From: Nocardioides speluncae
GTDB lineage: Bacteria > Actinomycetota > Actinomycetes > Propionibacteriales > Nocardioidaceae
Assembly (NCBI RefSeq): GCF_003121585.1
Contig: NZ_QEOO01000011.1
Location: forward strand, 186,001-250,000
Direction of reading: 5' to 3'
DNA length: 64,000 bases
The translations under genes were made by a program, and so were the position numbers. Shown piece after piece: positions 52,532 to 60,575 of the stretch. A model generated the notes under the pieces. That model did no database searches and was not told the origin of the DNA. It saw nothing but the letters and a program-made list of their open reading frames with translations. The stretch's first letter is position 1. Each line of letters opens with the position of its first letter.

Positions 52532-53125
52532 TCAGTGACTCGTCTGCAGGCCGGCGTACACCTCGGCGACGCGCAGCCGCAGCTGCTCCGGCGTACCAGA
52601 GTTGTCGATGATGTAGTTGGCGACCGCCAGCCGCTCCTCGCGGGTGGCCTGAGCCGCGATCCGGGCCTCGGCCTCCTCCGGGGTCATCCCTCGGTCCTTG
52701 ACCAGGCGCTCGACCTGGATCTCGACCGGTACGTCGACCACCACGAGGGCGTCGAAGGCGTCGGCCTGGCCGGTCTCGACCAGCAGCGGGATCTCGTGGA
52801 TCACGATCGGGCCCTGGGCAGCCGCCTCCAGCTCGGCGCCTCGCGCGCGCACCCGCGGGTGGATGATCGACTCCAGCGTCCTGCGCCTGGCCTCGTCGGC
52901 GAAGACGATCTCGCCCATCTTCGCGCGGTCCAGTTCGCCGGACGCGGTCAGCACGTCCTCGCCGAACGCCTTCACGATCTCGGCCAGCCCGTCGGTGCCC
53001 GGAGCCACGACCTCGCGCGCGAGCACGTCGGCGTCGATGACGGTGGCGCCGAGAGCCGCGAAGATCTGGCCGACCGTGCTCTTCCCCGACGCCACTCCCC
53101 CGGTCAGTCCCACTCGCTTGGTCAC
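52532..53125 (-). CDS. coaE: Dephospho-CoA kinase
   Basis: The protein has 197 residues. Walker A GGVASGKST at 9-17; DADVLAREVVAPG near 32-44 and IHEIPLLVETG near 108-118 are typical. Last step of coenzyme A synthesis (phosphorylates the ribose 3'-OH). In many actinobacteria coaE is next to rpsA; here rpsA is 8 kb away with an accessory block between. Confidence 0.92.
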   Translation of the reverse strand: MTKRVGLTGGVASGKSTVGQIFAALGATVIDADVLAREVVAPGTDGLAEIVKAFGEDVLTASGELDRAKMGEIVFADEARRRTLESIIHPRVRARGAELEAAAQGPIVIHEIPLLVETGQADAFDALVVVDVPVEIQVERLVKDRGMTPEEAEARIAAQATREERLAVANYIIDNSGTPEQLRLRVAEVYAGLQTSH

Positions 53126-53165
53126 GCCGGGAGTATGTCAGCCGACCCCGACCTGGTCCCAAACG

Positions 53166-53186
53166 CTTGAGACAACACTTGAGACA
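53166..53186. repeat. Two 9-bp direct repeats in the coaE/acyl-AMP ligase divergent gap
   Basis: CTTGAGACA occurs at 53166-53174 and 53178-53186, period 12. Position (just before GTG 53195) suits a regulator site or promoter element. Confidence 0.4.
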
Positions 53187-53194
53187 CTGGCCGG

Positions 53195-54481
53195 GTGAAC
53201 CCGCTGTCCCTGCTGCGCCCCGAACAGCGGGTGGCGCTGCTCGTGCCCGGCTCGGTGAGGTACGTCGAAACCGTGCTGTCGCTGCTGGGCCGCGGGGTGT
53301 TCCCGATCCCACTGGACCCGCGGCTGACGGCGTACGAGCGGGAGCGGATCCTCGCCGACCTCGCGCCGGACCACGTCGTCACCGACCCCGGCGAGCTGAT
53401 CGGGCTCGGCACCGACGAGCGACCGCTGCCACTCGGCCGGCCGATCCACGTGACCAGCGGCACCACCGGCACTCCCAAGGGTGTGTACAGCGGGCTGCTC
53501 GGCCCGGCAGCCGCGGCCCGGCTGGTCGCCGAGGAGCGGGAGCTCTGGGGCTTCCGCGGCGACGATGTCAACCTGGTGCTGAGCCCGCTCTACCACTCCG
53601 CGCCGCTGCGGTTCGCGGTCGGCACCCTGCTCGCGGGCGGTCGCGTGGTCGCGCCCGGCGCATTCGACGTGGCGCGGGTGACCGACGCGATCTTGACCGA
53701 GCGGCCGACCACGATGTTCTGCGTGCCGACGCACCTGCAGCAGCTGTTCGCGCACTGGGACCGGGTCGGCGTACCCGACCTGTCCTGCTTCCGGCTGGTC
53801 GCGCACGCCGGCGCCGCCTGCCCGCCGGTCATCAAGCGACGGCTGATCGAGCTGTTCCCCGACGGCACCACGTGGGAGTTCTACGGCTCGACCGAGGGCC
53901 AGTTCACCGCCTGCCGGAGCGAGGAGTGGTTGGCCCGTCCCGGCACGGTCGGCCGGGCCCGGCCCGGCCGCACGCTCAGCATGGACGACGATGGCCAGAT
54001 CTGGTGCGTGGTACCCGAGCACGCTCGCTTCAGCTATCTCGGCGCACCCGAGAAGACCGCCGCCGCCTGGCGCGAGACCGCCGCCGGACCGGCGTTCACC
54101 GTCGGCGACCTGGGCCGGCTCGACGACGAGGGCTACTTGTACCTCGACGGGCGCCGGGAGGACCTGATCATCAGCGGTGGGGTCAACGTGTACCCGACCG
54201 AGGTGGAGAACGTGCTCGCCGAGCATCCCGGGGTCACCGAGATCGCGGTGTACGCCGCCGACGACGACCGCTGGGGACAGCGGGTCTGCGCCGCAGTGGT
54301 GGGCGAGGCGACCGCCGCCGACCTCGACGCCTGGGCGCGCGAGCGACTGGCGCCGCCCAAGCGCCCCAAGGACTACACCTTCCTGCCCGAGCTCCCCCGC
54401 ACCGCGACCGGCAAGGTACGCCGCCAGGCGCTGCGGCCGGACGTGGCTCACGCGGAAGGTGTCCCCGGTGCTGGAGACTGA
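53195..54481 (+). CDS. Short acyl-AMP ligase / AMP-binding protein
   Basis: The protein has 428 residues. HVTSGTTGTPKGV near 89-101 (P-loop), YGSTEGQ near 229-235, TVGDLGRLDDEGYLYLDGRREDLIISGG near 289-316 and TATGKVRRQAL near 401-411 (catalytic lysine). The usual 50-residue N-terminal strand segment is missing and no in-frame upstream sequence supplies it. Related enzymes activate fatty or aromatic acids; substrate unknown. Overlaps the GNAT gene by 14 bases. Confidence 0.82.
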   Translation: MNPLSLLRPEQRVALLVPGSVRYVETVLSLLGRGVFPIPLDPRLTAYERERILADLAPDHVVTDPGELIGLGTDERPLPLGRPIHVTSGTTGTPKGVYSGLLGPAAAARLVAEERELWGFRGDDVNLVLSPLYHSAPLRFAVGTLLAGGRVVAPGAFDVARVTDAILTERPTTMFCVPTHLQQLFAHWDRVGVPDLSCFRLVAHAGAACPPVIKRRLIELFPDGTTWEFYGSTEGQFTACRSEEWLARPGTVGRARPGRTLSMDDDGQIWCVVPEHARFSYLGAPEKTAAAWRETAAGPAFTVGDLGRLDDEGYLYLDGRREDLIISGGVNVYPTEVENVLAEHPGVTEIAVYAADDDRWGQRVCAAVVGEATAADLDAWARERLAPPKRPKDYTFLPELPRTATGKVRRQALRPDVAHAEGVPGAGD

Positions 54482-55004
54482 TCGCCTCATCCTGCGGCGC
54501 CGGAGTGCCGACGAGGCCGGCGTCTATCGCCGACTGTGGACGGAGCGGGATCCCAGAGTGCCCGCGCACCGCCGGCTGGATGCCGAAGCACGGCCGACGG
54601 TGGCCGACATCGCCGCTGAGATCCGCAGGGAGCGTGAGGATCCGCGGCCGGGTGTGCTGGCGATCGAGCGGAAGGGCGCGGGCGATGTCATCGGGTACTG
54701 CGGGCTGGTCTTCCACGGGAACGGCGCACCCGGCGAGCCCGAGCTGGCCTTCGAGCTGCTGCGGCGGGCTCAAGGCTTCGGCTACGCCACCGAGGCGGCC
54801 GAGGCTGTGGTCGGCTGGGCCGGCGAGTCCGGCTACAACCGGCTGTGGGCAACCGTTCGCACGTGGAACCTCGCCTCCCGCCGAGTCCTGGAGAAGCTCG
54901 GGTTCCGCGAAACGGGCCAGGTCGAGATCGACTACGCCCATGGCGACAACCTGCTGACCGTCCGGCTCGCTGACCCGCCCCGTGTTCACCCGAGAGAGCG
55001 CTGA
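54468..55004 (+). CDS. GNAT acetyltransferase, RimJ/RimL type
   Basis: The protein has 178 residues. LETDRLILRR opening (near 2-11), VIGYCGLVFHGNG near 70-82, LRRAQGFGYATEAAEAVVGWA near 95-115 (acetyl-CoA loop), NLASRRVLEKLGFRETG near 132-148. GTG start inside the acyl-AMP ligase gene. The last residues (DPPRVHPRER) are encoded by the first copy of the 31-bp repeat array, so the C-terminus has been set by the repeat. Confidence 0.85.
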   Translation: MLETDRLILRRRSADEAGVYRRLWTERDPRVPAHRRLDAEARPTVADIAAEIRREREDPRPGVLAIERKGAGDVIGYCGLVFHGNGAPGEPELAFELLRRAQGFGYATEAAEAVVGWAGESGYNRLWATVRTWNLASRRVLEKLGFRETGQVEIDYAHGDNLLTVRLADPPRVHPRER

Positions 55005-55209
55005 CCCGGCCCTTGTTCACCTGAGGGAGCGCTGACCCGGCCCTTGTTCACCCGAGAGAGCGCCGACCCGGCCCTTGTTCACCCGAGAGAGCGCCGACCC
55101 GGCCCTTGTTCACACGCGGCTCGTCAACAGCGGCCGGGTCAGTGGATCTGGGCGTGAACACGGGCCGGGTCGGCGGGTCTGGGCGTCAAGACGGGCCGGG
55201 TCGGCGAAC
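54969..55209. repeat. Mirrored 31-bp tandem repeat arrays
   Basis: Forward array: copies at 54969-54999, 55000-55030, 55031-55061, 55062-55092 and a partial from 55093, each around GACCCGGCCCTTGTTCAC plus CGAGAGAGCG. Opposite array: copies at 55123-55153, 55154-55184 and 55185-55209, around GTGAACACGGGCCGGGTC, the reverse complement of the forward core. Both arms keep the 31-bp period. They occupy the gap between convergent genes; the first copy codes for the end of the GNAT protein. Confidence 0.85.
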
Positions 55210-55886
55210 TAACCGACGGTGAAGCGGGCGTCGACCTCGGCGGACACGGCGATGTCCTCCGGGGTGAACTCGACACCGCTGCCGCCGGCGCCGCCCGCGG
55301 CATCCCGACTCCGCGCGTACGGCGTGATCCCGCCGCCGCCGACCGGGTTGAGACCGTCACCGAGCATCCCGGCGTCGGCGAGCGCGACGACCCGGACCGG
55401 CCCGAGATCCAGCGCGTCGGCGTACGCCTGTGCCCGGGTCCGGGCATCTCGCACGGCCTGGGCACGCACCTGGGCGGTCAGCTCCAGGCGCTTGACCTCG
55501 CGCAACGCCCACTCGATCCGCTCGACGCTGACGCCGGTGATCGCCATCGCGCGGCCGGCGAGCGCGCTGAGCTCGTCGAAGTCGCTGAACTTCACCGAGA
55601 GGCTCACCTGGGCGTGGTGGACGAGCGGCCGCAGCTTGCCGTCCTGGTTCCACGGCCGCTTCGCCCAGGTCCGGAGCTGGCCGCTGGACCACCAGGTGAC
55701 CGGGCCGGCCTCTGGGTTGTGCAGCCGGGTGATGTCCTCGGTCATCGCCTGCGCCGACTTCGCGGCCTGCCGGTAGACCGGCTCCGGCGACGGTCCCTCG
55801 ATCCCGACCGTCGCGCGCAGAGTGGCCCGCTGCGGCGGCGCGTAGGCCGTGTAGGTGCCGCGGACCGTGATCTGGACGTCGCTCAT
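55209..55886 (-). CDS. SIMPL (DUF541) domain protein
   Basis: The protein has 225 residues. VQITVRGTYTAYAPPQRATLRATVGIEG near 4-30, LVHHAQVSLSVKFSDFDELS near 87-106, VRAQAVRDARTRAQAYADALDLGPVRVVALAD near 138-170 typify the family. No signal peptide, unlike many members. Role unknown; relatives affect stress responses. The stop borders the repeat array directly. Confidence 0.82.
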   Translation of the reverse strand: MSDVQITVRGTYTAYAPPQRATLRATVGIEGPSPEPVYRQAAKSAQAMTEDITRLHNPEAGPVTWWSSGQLRTWAKRPWNQDGKLRPLVHHAQVSLSVKFSDFDELSALAGRAMAITGVSVERIEWALREVKRLELTAQVRAQAVRDARTRAQAYADALDLGPVRVVALADAGMLGDGLNPVGGGGITPYARSRDAAGGAGGSGVEFTPEDIAVSAEVDARFTVG

Positions 55887-55911
55887 GCGGGCAAGCGTAG
55901 AGACCCTGCGG

Positions 55912-56868
55912 TCAGGCTCCTGCCGCCGCGCTGAACGAGCGCCGGTACTGCTGCGGGCTGACGCCGCGGGCGCGCAGGAAGTGGTGGCGCAGGGTGGCGG
56001 CGTTGCCGAAGCCGACCTCGCCGGCGATCCACTCCACCGAGGCGTCGCTCTGCTCGAGCAGCTCCTCGGCGGCCAGGATCCGTTGGCTGGTCACCCAGGC
56101 GTGCGGGGTCACCCCGGTCTCCGAGCGGAAGCGGCGGGCGAAGGTGCGCGGCGACATGTGTGACTTGCGGGCCAGCGCCTCGACGTTGAGCTCGTCGGCG
56201 AGGTTGCCGGTGATCCAGGTGAGCAGCGGGCCGAGCGTCTCCACATCGCAGTCGGGTACGGCGCGCTCGATGTACTGGGCCTGGCCACCGGACCGCTGCG
56301 GCGGCACCACCATCCGGCGGGCGATCTGGCTGGCGATGGCCGCGCCGTAGTCCTCGCGCCACAGGTGCAGCGCGGCGTCGATGCCGGCGGCCGACCCGGC
56401 GCTGGTGATCACCTGGCCGCTGTCGACGTACAGCACCTCGGGGATCACGCGCGCCTCCGGGAACCGCTCCTGCAGCTCGTCGGTGTAGCGCCAGTGGGTG
56501 GTGCAGTCCAGGCCGTCGAGCAGCCCGGCCTCGCCGAGGGTGAAGGCGCCCGAGCACACCGACAGGATCCGCGCCCCGCGCTCGTGGGCGGCCTCCAGCG
56601 CGTCCAGGATCGCCAGCGGCGCGTGGCCGGCGCGCGGCATCGCGGGCACCGCGACCAGGTCGGCCTCGGCCGCGCGGGTCAGGTCCTCCTCGACGTCGAT
56701 CCCGAACCCGAGCGAGGTGGGCACCCGGCCGGGCTGCACCGCACACACCGCGAAGTCGAGCGTCGGCAGGCCCTGGTCGGACCGGTCGATCCCGAACGCC
56801 TCGCAGAGCACGCCGAGCTCGAACGGCGCGACGCCGTCGTACGCAAGCACAGCCACGTTGGTCAGCAT
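55912..56868 (-). CDS. GlxA-family transcriptional regulator (DJ-1/PfpI plus AraC HTH)
   Basis: The protein has 318 residues. N-terminal PfpI-like domain (NVAVLAYDGVAPFELGVLCEAFGIDRS near 3-29, ILSVCSGAFTLGEAGLLDG near 96-114; the Cys sits in a nucleophile-elbow-like turn) and C-terminal AraC DNA-binding domain (EALARKSHMSPRTFARRFRSETGVTPHAW near 228-256; SVEWIAGEVGFGNAATLRHHFLRARG near 275-300). Divergent from a LysE exporter with paired dyads between them, so it probably controls that exporter and itself. Confidence 0.88.
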   Translation of the reverse strand: MLTNVAVLAYDGVAPFELGVLCEAFGIDRSDQGLPTLDFAVCAVQPGRVPTSLGFGIDVEEDLTRAAEADLVAVPAMPRAGHAPLAILDALEAAHERGARILSVCSGAFTLGEAGLLDGLDCTTHWRYTDELQERFPEARVIPEVLYVDSGQVITSAGSAAGIDAALHLWREDYGAAIASQIARRMVVPPQRSGGQAQYIERAVPDCDVETLGPLLTWITGNLADELNVEALARKSHMSPRTFARRFRSETGVTPHAWVTSQRILAAEELLEQSDASVEWIAGEVGFGNAATLRHHFLRARGVSPQQYRRSFSAAAGA

Positions 56869-56874
56869 TCTCGT

Positions 56875-56937
56875 ATCCTGCCACGATCCTGGCAGAAAAT
56901 CGATGGAAGGTCACATGTCTGCCACTCGTGGCAGGAT
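56875..56937. promoter_or_regulatory. Operator cluster in the GlxA/LysE divergent region
   Basis: Site 1 (56878-56895) reads CTGCCACGATCCTGGCAG; site 2 (56919-56934) CTGCCACTCGTGGCAG is a perfect palindrome. ATCCTGCCACGA (56875-56886) is exactly reversed at 56926-56937, and ATCCTGCCA/ATCCTGGCA are also near-direct repeats. Placement next to the regulator start suggests sites for the GlxA-type protein. Confidence 0.65.
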
Positions 56938-57004
56938 CTCGATGGGCGGAATGGCCTACCAGACGGTCCGGATGGTGCTCCGTGACGTGCAACCGGTGGC
57001 TCGG

Positions 57005-57010
57005 TAGTCT
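57005..57010 (+). promoter_or_regulatory. Candidate -10 box of LysE-family gene
   Basis: TAGTCT ends 8 bases before ATG 57019; no Shine-Dalgarno, so the message is probably leaderless. Confidence 0.4.
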
Positions 57011-57018
57011 CATTCCGC

Positions 57019-57627
57019 ATGACCCTGACCTTCCTGCTCACCACGCTGGTCGTGGTGGCAACGCCCGGCACCGGCGTCCTGTTCACGCTCGCCGCCGGGC
57101 TCGCGCACGGCACCCGGCAGAGCCTGGTTGCGGCCTTCGGATGCACCCTCGGCATCGTCCCGCACATGGTCGCCGCGATCACCGGCCTGGCCGCCCTCCT
57201 GCACACCAGTGCGGTGGCCTTCGGCATCGTCAAGTGGGCCGGCGTCGCCTACCTGCTCTACATGGCATGGGCGACCTTGCGTGAGAAGGGCGCGCTGACC
57301 GTGTCCGACCAGGCGCCCGCGTCGGCCGGCCGGACCATCGTCTCCGCGGTGCTGATCAACGTCCTCAACCCGAAGCTCACGATCTTCTTCTTCGCGTTCC
57401 TGCCGCAGTTCGTCTCCCCCGGCACCCCGCACGAGCTGCGCCAGATGCTGCTGCTGAGTGCGGTGTTCATGCTGGCCACGTTCGTCGTGTTCGCGGTGTA
57501 CGGCGTGCTGGCGGCCGCCGTCCGCGACCAGGTGATCAGCCGGCCGCGGGTGATGGACTGGCTGCGGCGCACGTTCGCGGTCTCGTTCGTCGCACTCGGC
57601 GCGAAGCTGGCCTTCACCCGCGCCTGA
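57019..57627 (+). CDS. LysE-family amino acid exporter
   Basis: The protein has 202 residues with about six membrane helices. Family features: TLVVVATPGTGVLFTLAAGLAHGTRQSLVAAFGCTLG near 9-45 and VLINVLNPKLTIFFFAFLPQFV near 112-133. Exports an amino acid or analogue. Its control by the divergent GlxA-type regulator is inferred from layout. The 3' end overlaps the convergent response regulator gene by 14 bases. Confidence 0.87.
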   Translation: MTLTFLLTTLVVVATPGTGVLFTLAAGLAHGTRQSLVAAFGCTLGIVPHMVAAITGLAALLHTSAVAFGIVKWAGVAYLLYMAWATLREKGALTVSDQAPASAGRTIVSAVLINVLNPKLTIFFFAFLPQFVSPGTPHELRQMLLLSAVFMLATFVVFAVYGVLAAAVRDQVISRPRVMDWLRRTFAVSFVALGAKLAFTRA

Positions 57628-58252
57628 TGATCCGCCGCTCGATCGCGACCGCAACCGCGCCGGCCCGGGTGTCCACGCCAAGCTTGGTGTAGATGTGCGA
57701 CAGGTGGGACTTGACCGTCGCCTCGCTCACCAGCAGCTCCCGCGCCAGCTCGCGGTTGCCCTTGCCGGTCGCGAGCAGCTGCAGGATCTCCACCTCGCGC
57801 TCGGTGAGCGACGGCTCGGGCGACGAGGCGCGCCGTACCAACCGGGCGGCGACCGCCGGTGAGAGCACCATCTCGCCGCGCACCGCCGCGCGTACCGCGC
57901 GGAACAGCTCGTCCGGCGGTGCGTCCTTGAGCAGGTACCCGACGGCGCCGGCGTCGACCGCCTCCAAGATGTCGGCCTCGGTGTCGTAGGTGGTCAGCAC
58001 CAGCACCTGCGGCGGCTCGGGCAGGGCTCGGATCCCGGCCGTCGCGGTGGCGCCGCCGGGTCCGGCGCCCAGGCTGAGGTCCATGAGCACGACGTCGGGG
58101 CGGAGCTCACGCACCGCCCGCTCGGCCTCGTCGGCGGCAGCCGCCTCGCCGACCACCTCGATGTCCGGCTGCCCCTCGAGCAGCGCGCGGACGCCCGCCC
58201 GGACAACGGGATGGTCGTCGACCAGCAGGACCCGGATCATCGGCGTGACCAC
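57614..58252 (-). CDS. NarL/LuxR-type response regulator
   Basis: The protein has 212 residues. Receiver with acidic pair D12/D13 and phosphorylation site D58 (VVLMDLS), LLKDA with the conserved Lys near 112; LuxR HTH SLTEREVEILQLLATGKGNRELARELLVSEATVKSHLSHI near 148-188. The GTG at 58252 shares a base with the kinase stop (TAGTG), so they are coupled; ATG 58240 is an internal alternative. Target genes unknown. Confidence 0.9.
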   Translation of the reverse strand: MVTPMIRVLLVDDHPVVRAGVRALLEGQPDIEVVGEAAAADEAERAVRELRPDVVLMDLSLGAGPGGATATAGIRALPEPPQVLVLTTYDTEADILEAVDAGAVGYLLKDAPPDELFRAVRAAVRGEMVLSPAVAARLVRRASSPEPSLTEREVEILQLLATGKGNRELARELLVSEATVKSHLSHIYTKLGVDTRAGAVAVAIERRIIRRG

Positions 58253-59454
58253 TAGCCTCTCCTCGGCAGCGGGAACGATGCGGCGACGACGGTGCCCTCG
58301 CCCGGCCGGCTCTCGACCACCAGCTCTCCCCCGAGCTCGGCGACCCGCGACCTGATGCCGGCGAGGCCGTAGCCGCGCAGGTCCTGCGGGTTGTGCGCGC
58401 CGACCGAGATGCCCACCCCGTCGTCGCGCACGTCCAGCGCGACCTCCGACTCGAGGTAGGTCAGGGTGACGGTCGCCGCGGATGCCCGGGAGTGCTCGGC
58501 GACGTTGGCGAGCGCGCCGCGCGCCGTCCGCAGCACGGCGGTCGCGACCGCGCCGGAGACCGGCACCGGGTCGCCGTGTATCCGCAGGTCGGTCGGCACA
58601 CCCGAGACCCGCTCTGCCCGCTCGCAGAGCGCCCGGATCGCGTCGGTCAGCGCCGCCGGCCCCCGGCCGTCCAGCTCGGCGGGCGCCAGGTCGCGCACCA
58701 CCCGGCGCACCTCGTCGAGCGAGGAGCGGGCGGCCGTCGCCGCGTGGCTGACGTGCGCCCGGGCCGTCTCCGGCCGGTCGTTCCAGTCCTGCTGGGCCGC
58801 CTCCAGCAGCAGGTTGATGCTGGTCAGCCCCTGCGCGACGCTGTCGTGGATCTCGCGGCTCAGCCGCGTCCGCTCGGCGACCACGCCGGCCCGGCGCTCC
58901 GCATCGGCGACGTCGTCCTGGGCCTGCTCCAGGTCGGCGAGCAGCCTGCGCCGCAGCGTCGCGTCACGCTCGAGGACCCGGTATGCGACGACCGACAGCA
59001 CCGCGATGCAGGCCGGCCCGAGAACCACGGTCGGGTCCAGTACGCCGGTCATCCGGGTCCACGCTGCCGCCACGACCGCGACCAACAGCACGGTCACCGC
59101 GACCGCCTGCTGGAACGACAGCACCCGCAGCGCCACGAACACCAGCGGCACCGCCGCCCAGGAGAACGACGGCGCCAGCAGGGCGAGCCCGACGAAGAGC
59201 ACCACCAGCACCGCCAGCCAGACCGGATGGCGGCGTACCGCGTGACCGGCCACGTAGACGGCCAGCAGCAGGGCCGCTCCGGGCAGCACCAGCCACGCCC
59301 GGTCGCCCAGCCCGTGGCCGTCGAGGTAGCGCACGACCGAGGCCAGCACCAGCAGGGTCAGCGAGGCGTGCAGCCACAGGTCGAGGCGGCTGGCCCCGGC
59401 GAGGATGCCGCCGTCATGCTCGGCACGGGGTGGCACAGGGAGGTCGCGGGTCAT
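58252..59454 (-). CDS. Sensor histidine kinase (HisKA_3/NarX-LiaS type)
   Basis: The protein has 400 residues. Four to six membrane helices in the first 160 residues without a large extracellular loop (intramembrane-sensing type). Phosphoacceptor H203 in LSREIHDSVAQGL, then the HATPase domain with VRDDGVGIS near 355-363 and GYGLAGIRSRVAELGGEL near 372-390. Pairs with the response regulator encoded right after it. Stimulus unknown; such short-loop kinases often sense membrane or envelope stress. Confidence 0.9.
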   Translation of the reverse strand: MTRDLPVPPRAEHDGGILAGASRLDLWLHASLTLLVLASVVRYLDGHGLGDRAWLVLPGAALLLAVYVAGHAVRRHPVWLAVLVVLFVGLALLAPSFSWAAVPLVFVALRVLSFQQAVAVTVLLVAVVAAAWTRMTGVLDPTVVLGPACIAVLSVVAYRVLERDATLRRRLLADLEQAQDDVADAERRAGVVAERTRLSREIHDSVAQGLTSINLLLEAAQQDWNDRPETARAHVSHAATAARSSLDEVRRVVRDLAPAELDGRGPAALTDAIRALCERAERVSGVPTDLRIHGDPVPVSGAVATAVLRTARGALANVAEHSRASAATVTLTYLESEVALDVRDDGVGISVGAHNPQDLRGYGLAGIRSRVAELGGELVVESRPGEGTVVAASFPLPRRG

Positions 59455-59564
59455 GGTCTGCCCAGGCTAGGTCTCCGGGTCCGGCTCGGCATCATCCGAT
59501 CGGCTATCGAACGGTCGCCGACCGCCCGATGCCCGGGCGGGGCCGCCTGGCGGACGGTAGTGGC

Positions 59565-60575
59565 ATGAACAGAAACCTGATTCCCGCGCTCACCGCGCTC
59601 GCCCTGTCCGTACTCCTGTCCCTGACCCTGTCCAGCGCAACCGCCCCCGCCTTCGCCGACGACTCCGACCGCACCGGCCGCACCGACCAGCAGCGACCGG
59701 GCAGCTACCTGCTGCCCGGCGACCCGGTGGTCGACGGCGCCGGTGGCTCGAAGTTCGAAGGCATCGGCGTCGACCGCGCCACCGGCCGCTACTACGTGAG
59801 CGAAGTGACCGGCGGCGAGATCCACCGCGGCAGCGCCGACCGTCGCCACGCCGAGGAGTGGCTGCCCGGCGACGGCGCCGACGGCCGGTTCACCGCTCGC
59901 GGCGTGACCGTCGACGGGGCCGGCCGTGTGTACGTCGCCGGCGGCCCCAACGGCACCGGCAACGACCGGCCCGACGTGTGGGTCTACGACCGGGACGGCC
60001 GGTTGCTGGCTGCGCTCCAGGTCCCGTCGAACGAGGCGTTCGTCAACGACGTGGCGATCGGGCCGGACGGCGCGGCGTACTTCACCAACTCCAACGCCCC
60101 GCAGATCTTCCGGGTCGCCAACGACGGCGCCGGTTGGGCCGCGACCACCTGGGCGGACGCCACCGGCACCATCACCACCCAGCCCGGCTTCAACCTGGGC
60201 GGGATCGTACTGAGCAGCGACCGCTCGGCGTTCGTCGTCGCGCAGGGCAACACCGGCGACCTGTGGCGGTTCGACGCGCGGACCGGCGCGGCCACCGAGA
60301 TCGCCACCGGCGCCGACCTGGTCAACGCCGACGGGCTGGTCCTGCGCGGCCGCGATCTCGTGGTGATCCGCAACTTCAGCAAGAGCATCGCCCACCTCGA
60401 GCTCTCCGCGGACGGCGCGCGCGCCCGGCTGGTCGGGCAGCGGGCGACCGACCCGGACCGGGTGCTGACCACCGGCAAGCTGCTGGGCGGCCGGCTGCTG
60501 CTGGTCGACAGCCACTTCGACGAGAACGTCGGCCTGCCGCCGTACGAGGTGCTGTCGACGACGATGCCGCGATGA
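59565..60575 (+). CDS. Secreted SMP-30/gluconolactonase-like beta-propeller protein
   Basis: The protein has 336 residues. Signal peptide (LIPALTALALSVLLSLTLSSATAPAFA, cut near 31). Propeller blades: GSKFEGIGVDRATGRYYVSEVTGGEIHRG near 60-88, VTVDGAGRVYVAGG near 114-127, FVNDVAIGPDGAAYFTNSNAP near 157-177. The NDV Asn-Asp pair fits the calcium site of SMP-30-like proteins. Substrate unknown. The ATG is preferred over the longer frame because of the signal peptide. Stop overlaps the ankyrin gene start (ATGA). Confidence 0.8.
   Translation: MNRNLIPALTALALSVLLSLTLSSATAPAFADDSDRTGRTDQQRPGSYLLPGDPVVDGAGGSKFEGIGVDRATGRYYVSEVTGGEIHRGSADRRHAEEWLPGDGADGRFTARGVTVDGAGRVYVAGGPNGTGNDRPDVWVYDRDGRLLAALQVPSNEAFVNDVAIGPDGAAYFTNSNAPQIFRVANDGAGWAATTWADATGTITTQPGFNLGGIVLSSDRSAFVVAQGNTGDLWRFDARTGAATEIATGADLVNADGLVLRGRDLVVIRNFSKSIAHLELSADGARARLVGQRATDPDRVLTTGKLLGGRLLLVDSHFDENVGLPPYEVLSTTMPR

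Noticed and set aside
54969..55209. CRISPR-like array
   Set aside because: The 31-bp period repeats fully, including the 13 bases between cores; there are no unique spacers, the direction flips midway, and no cas genes are near.
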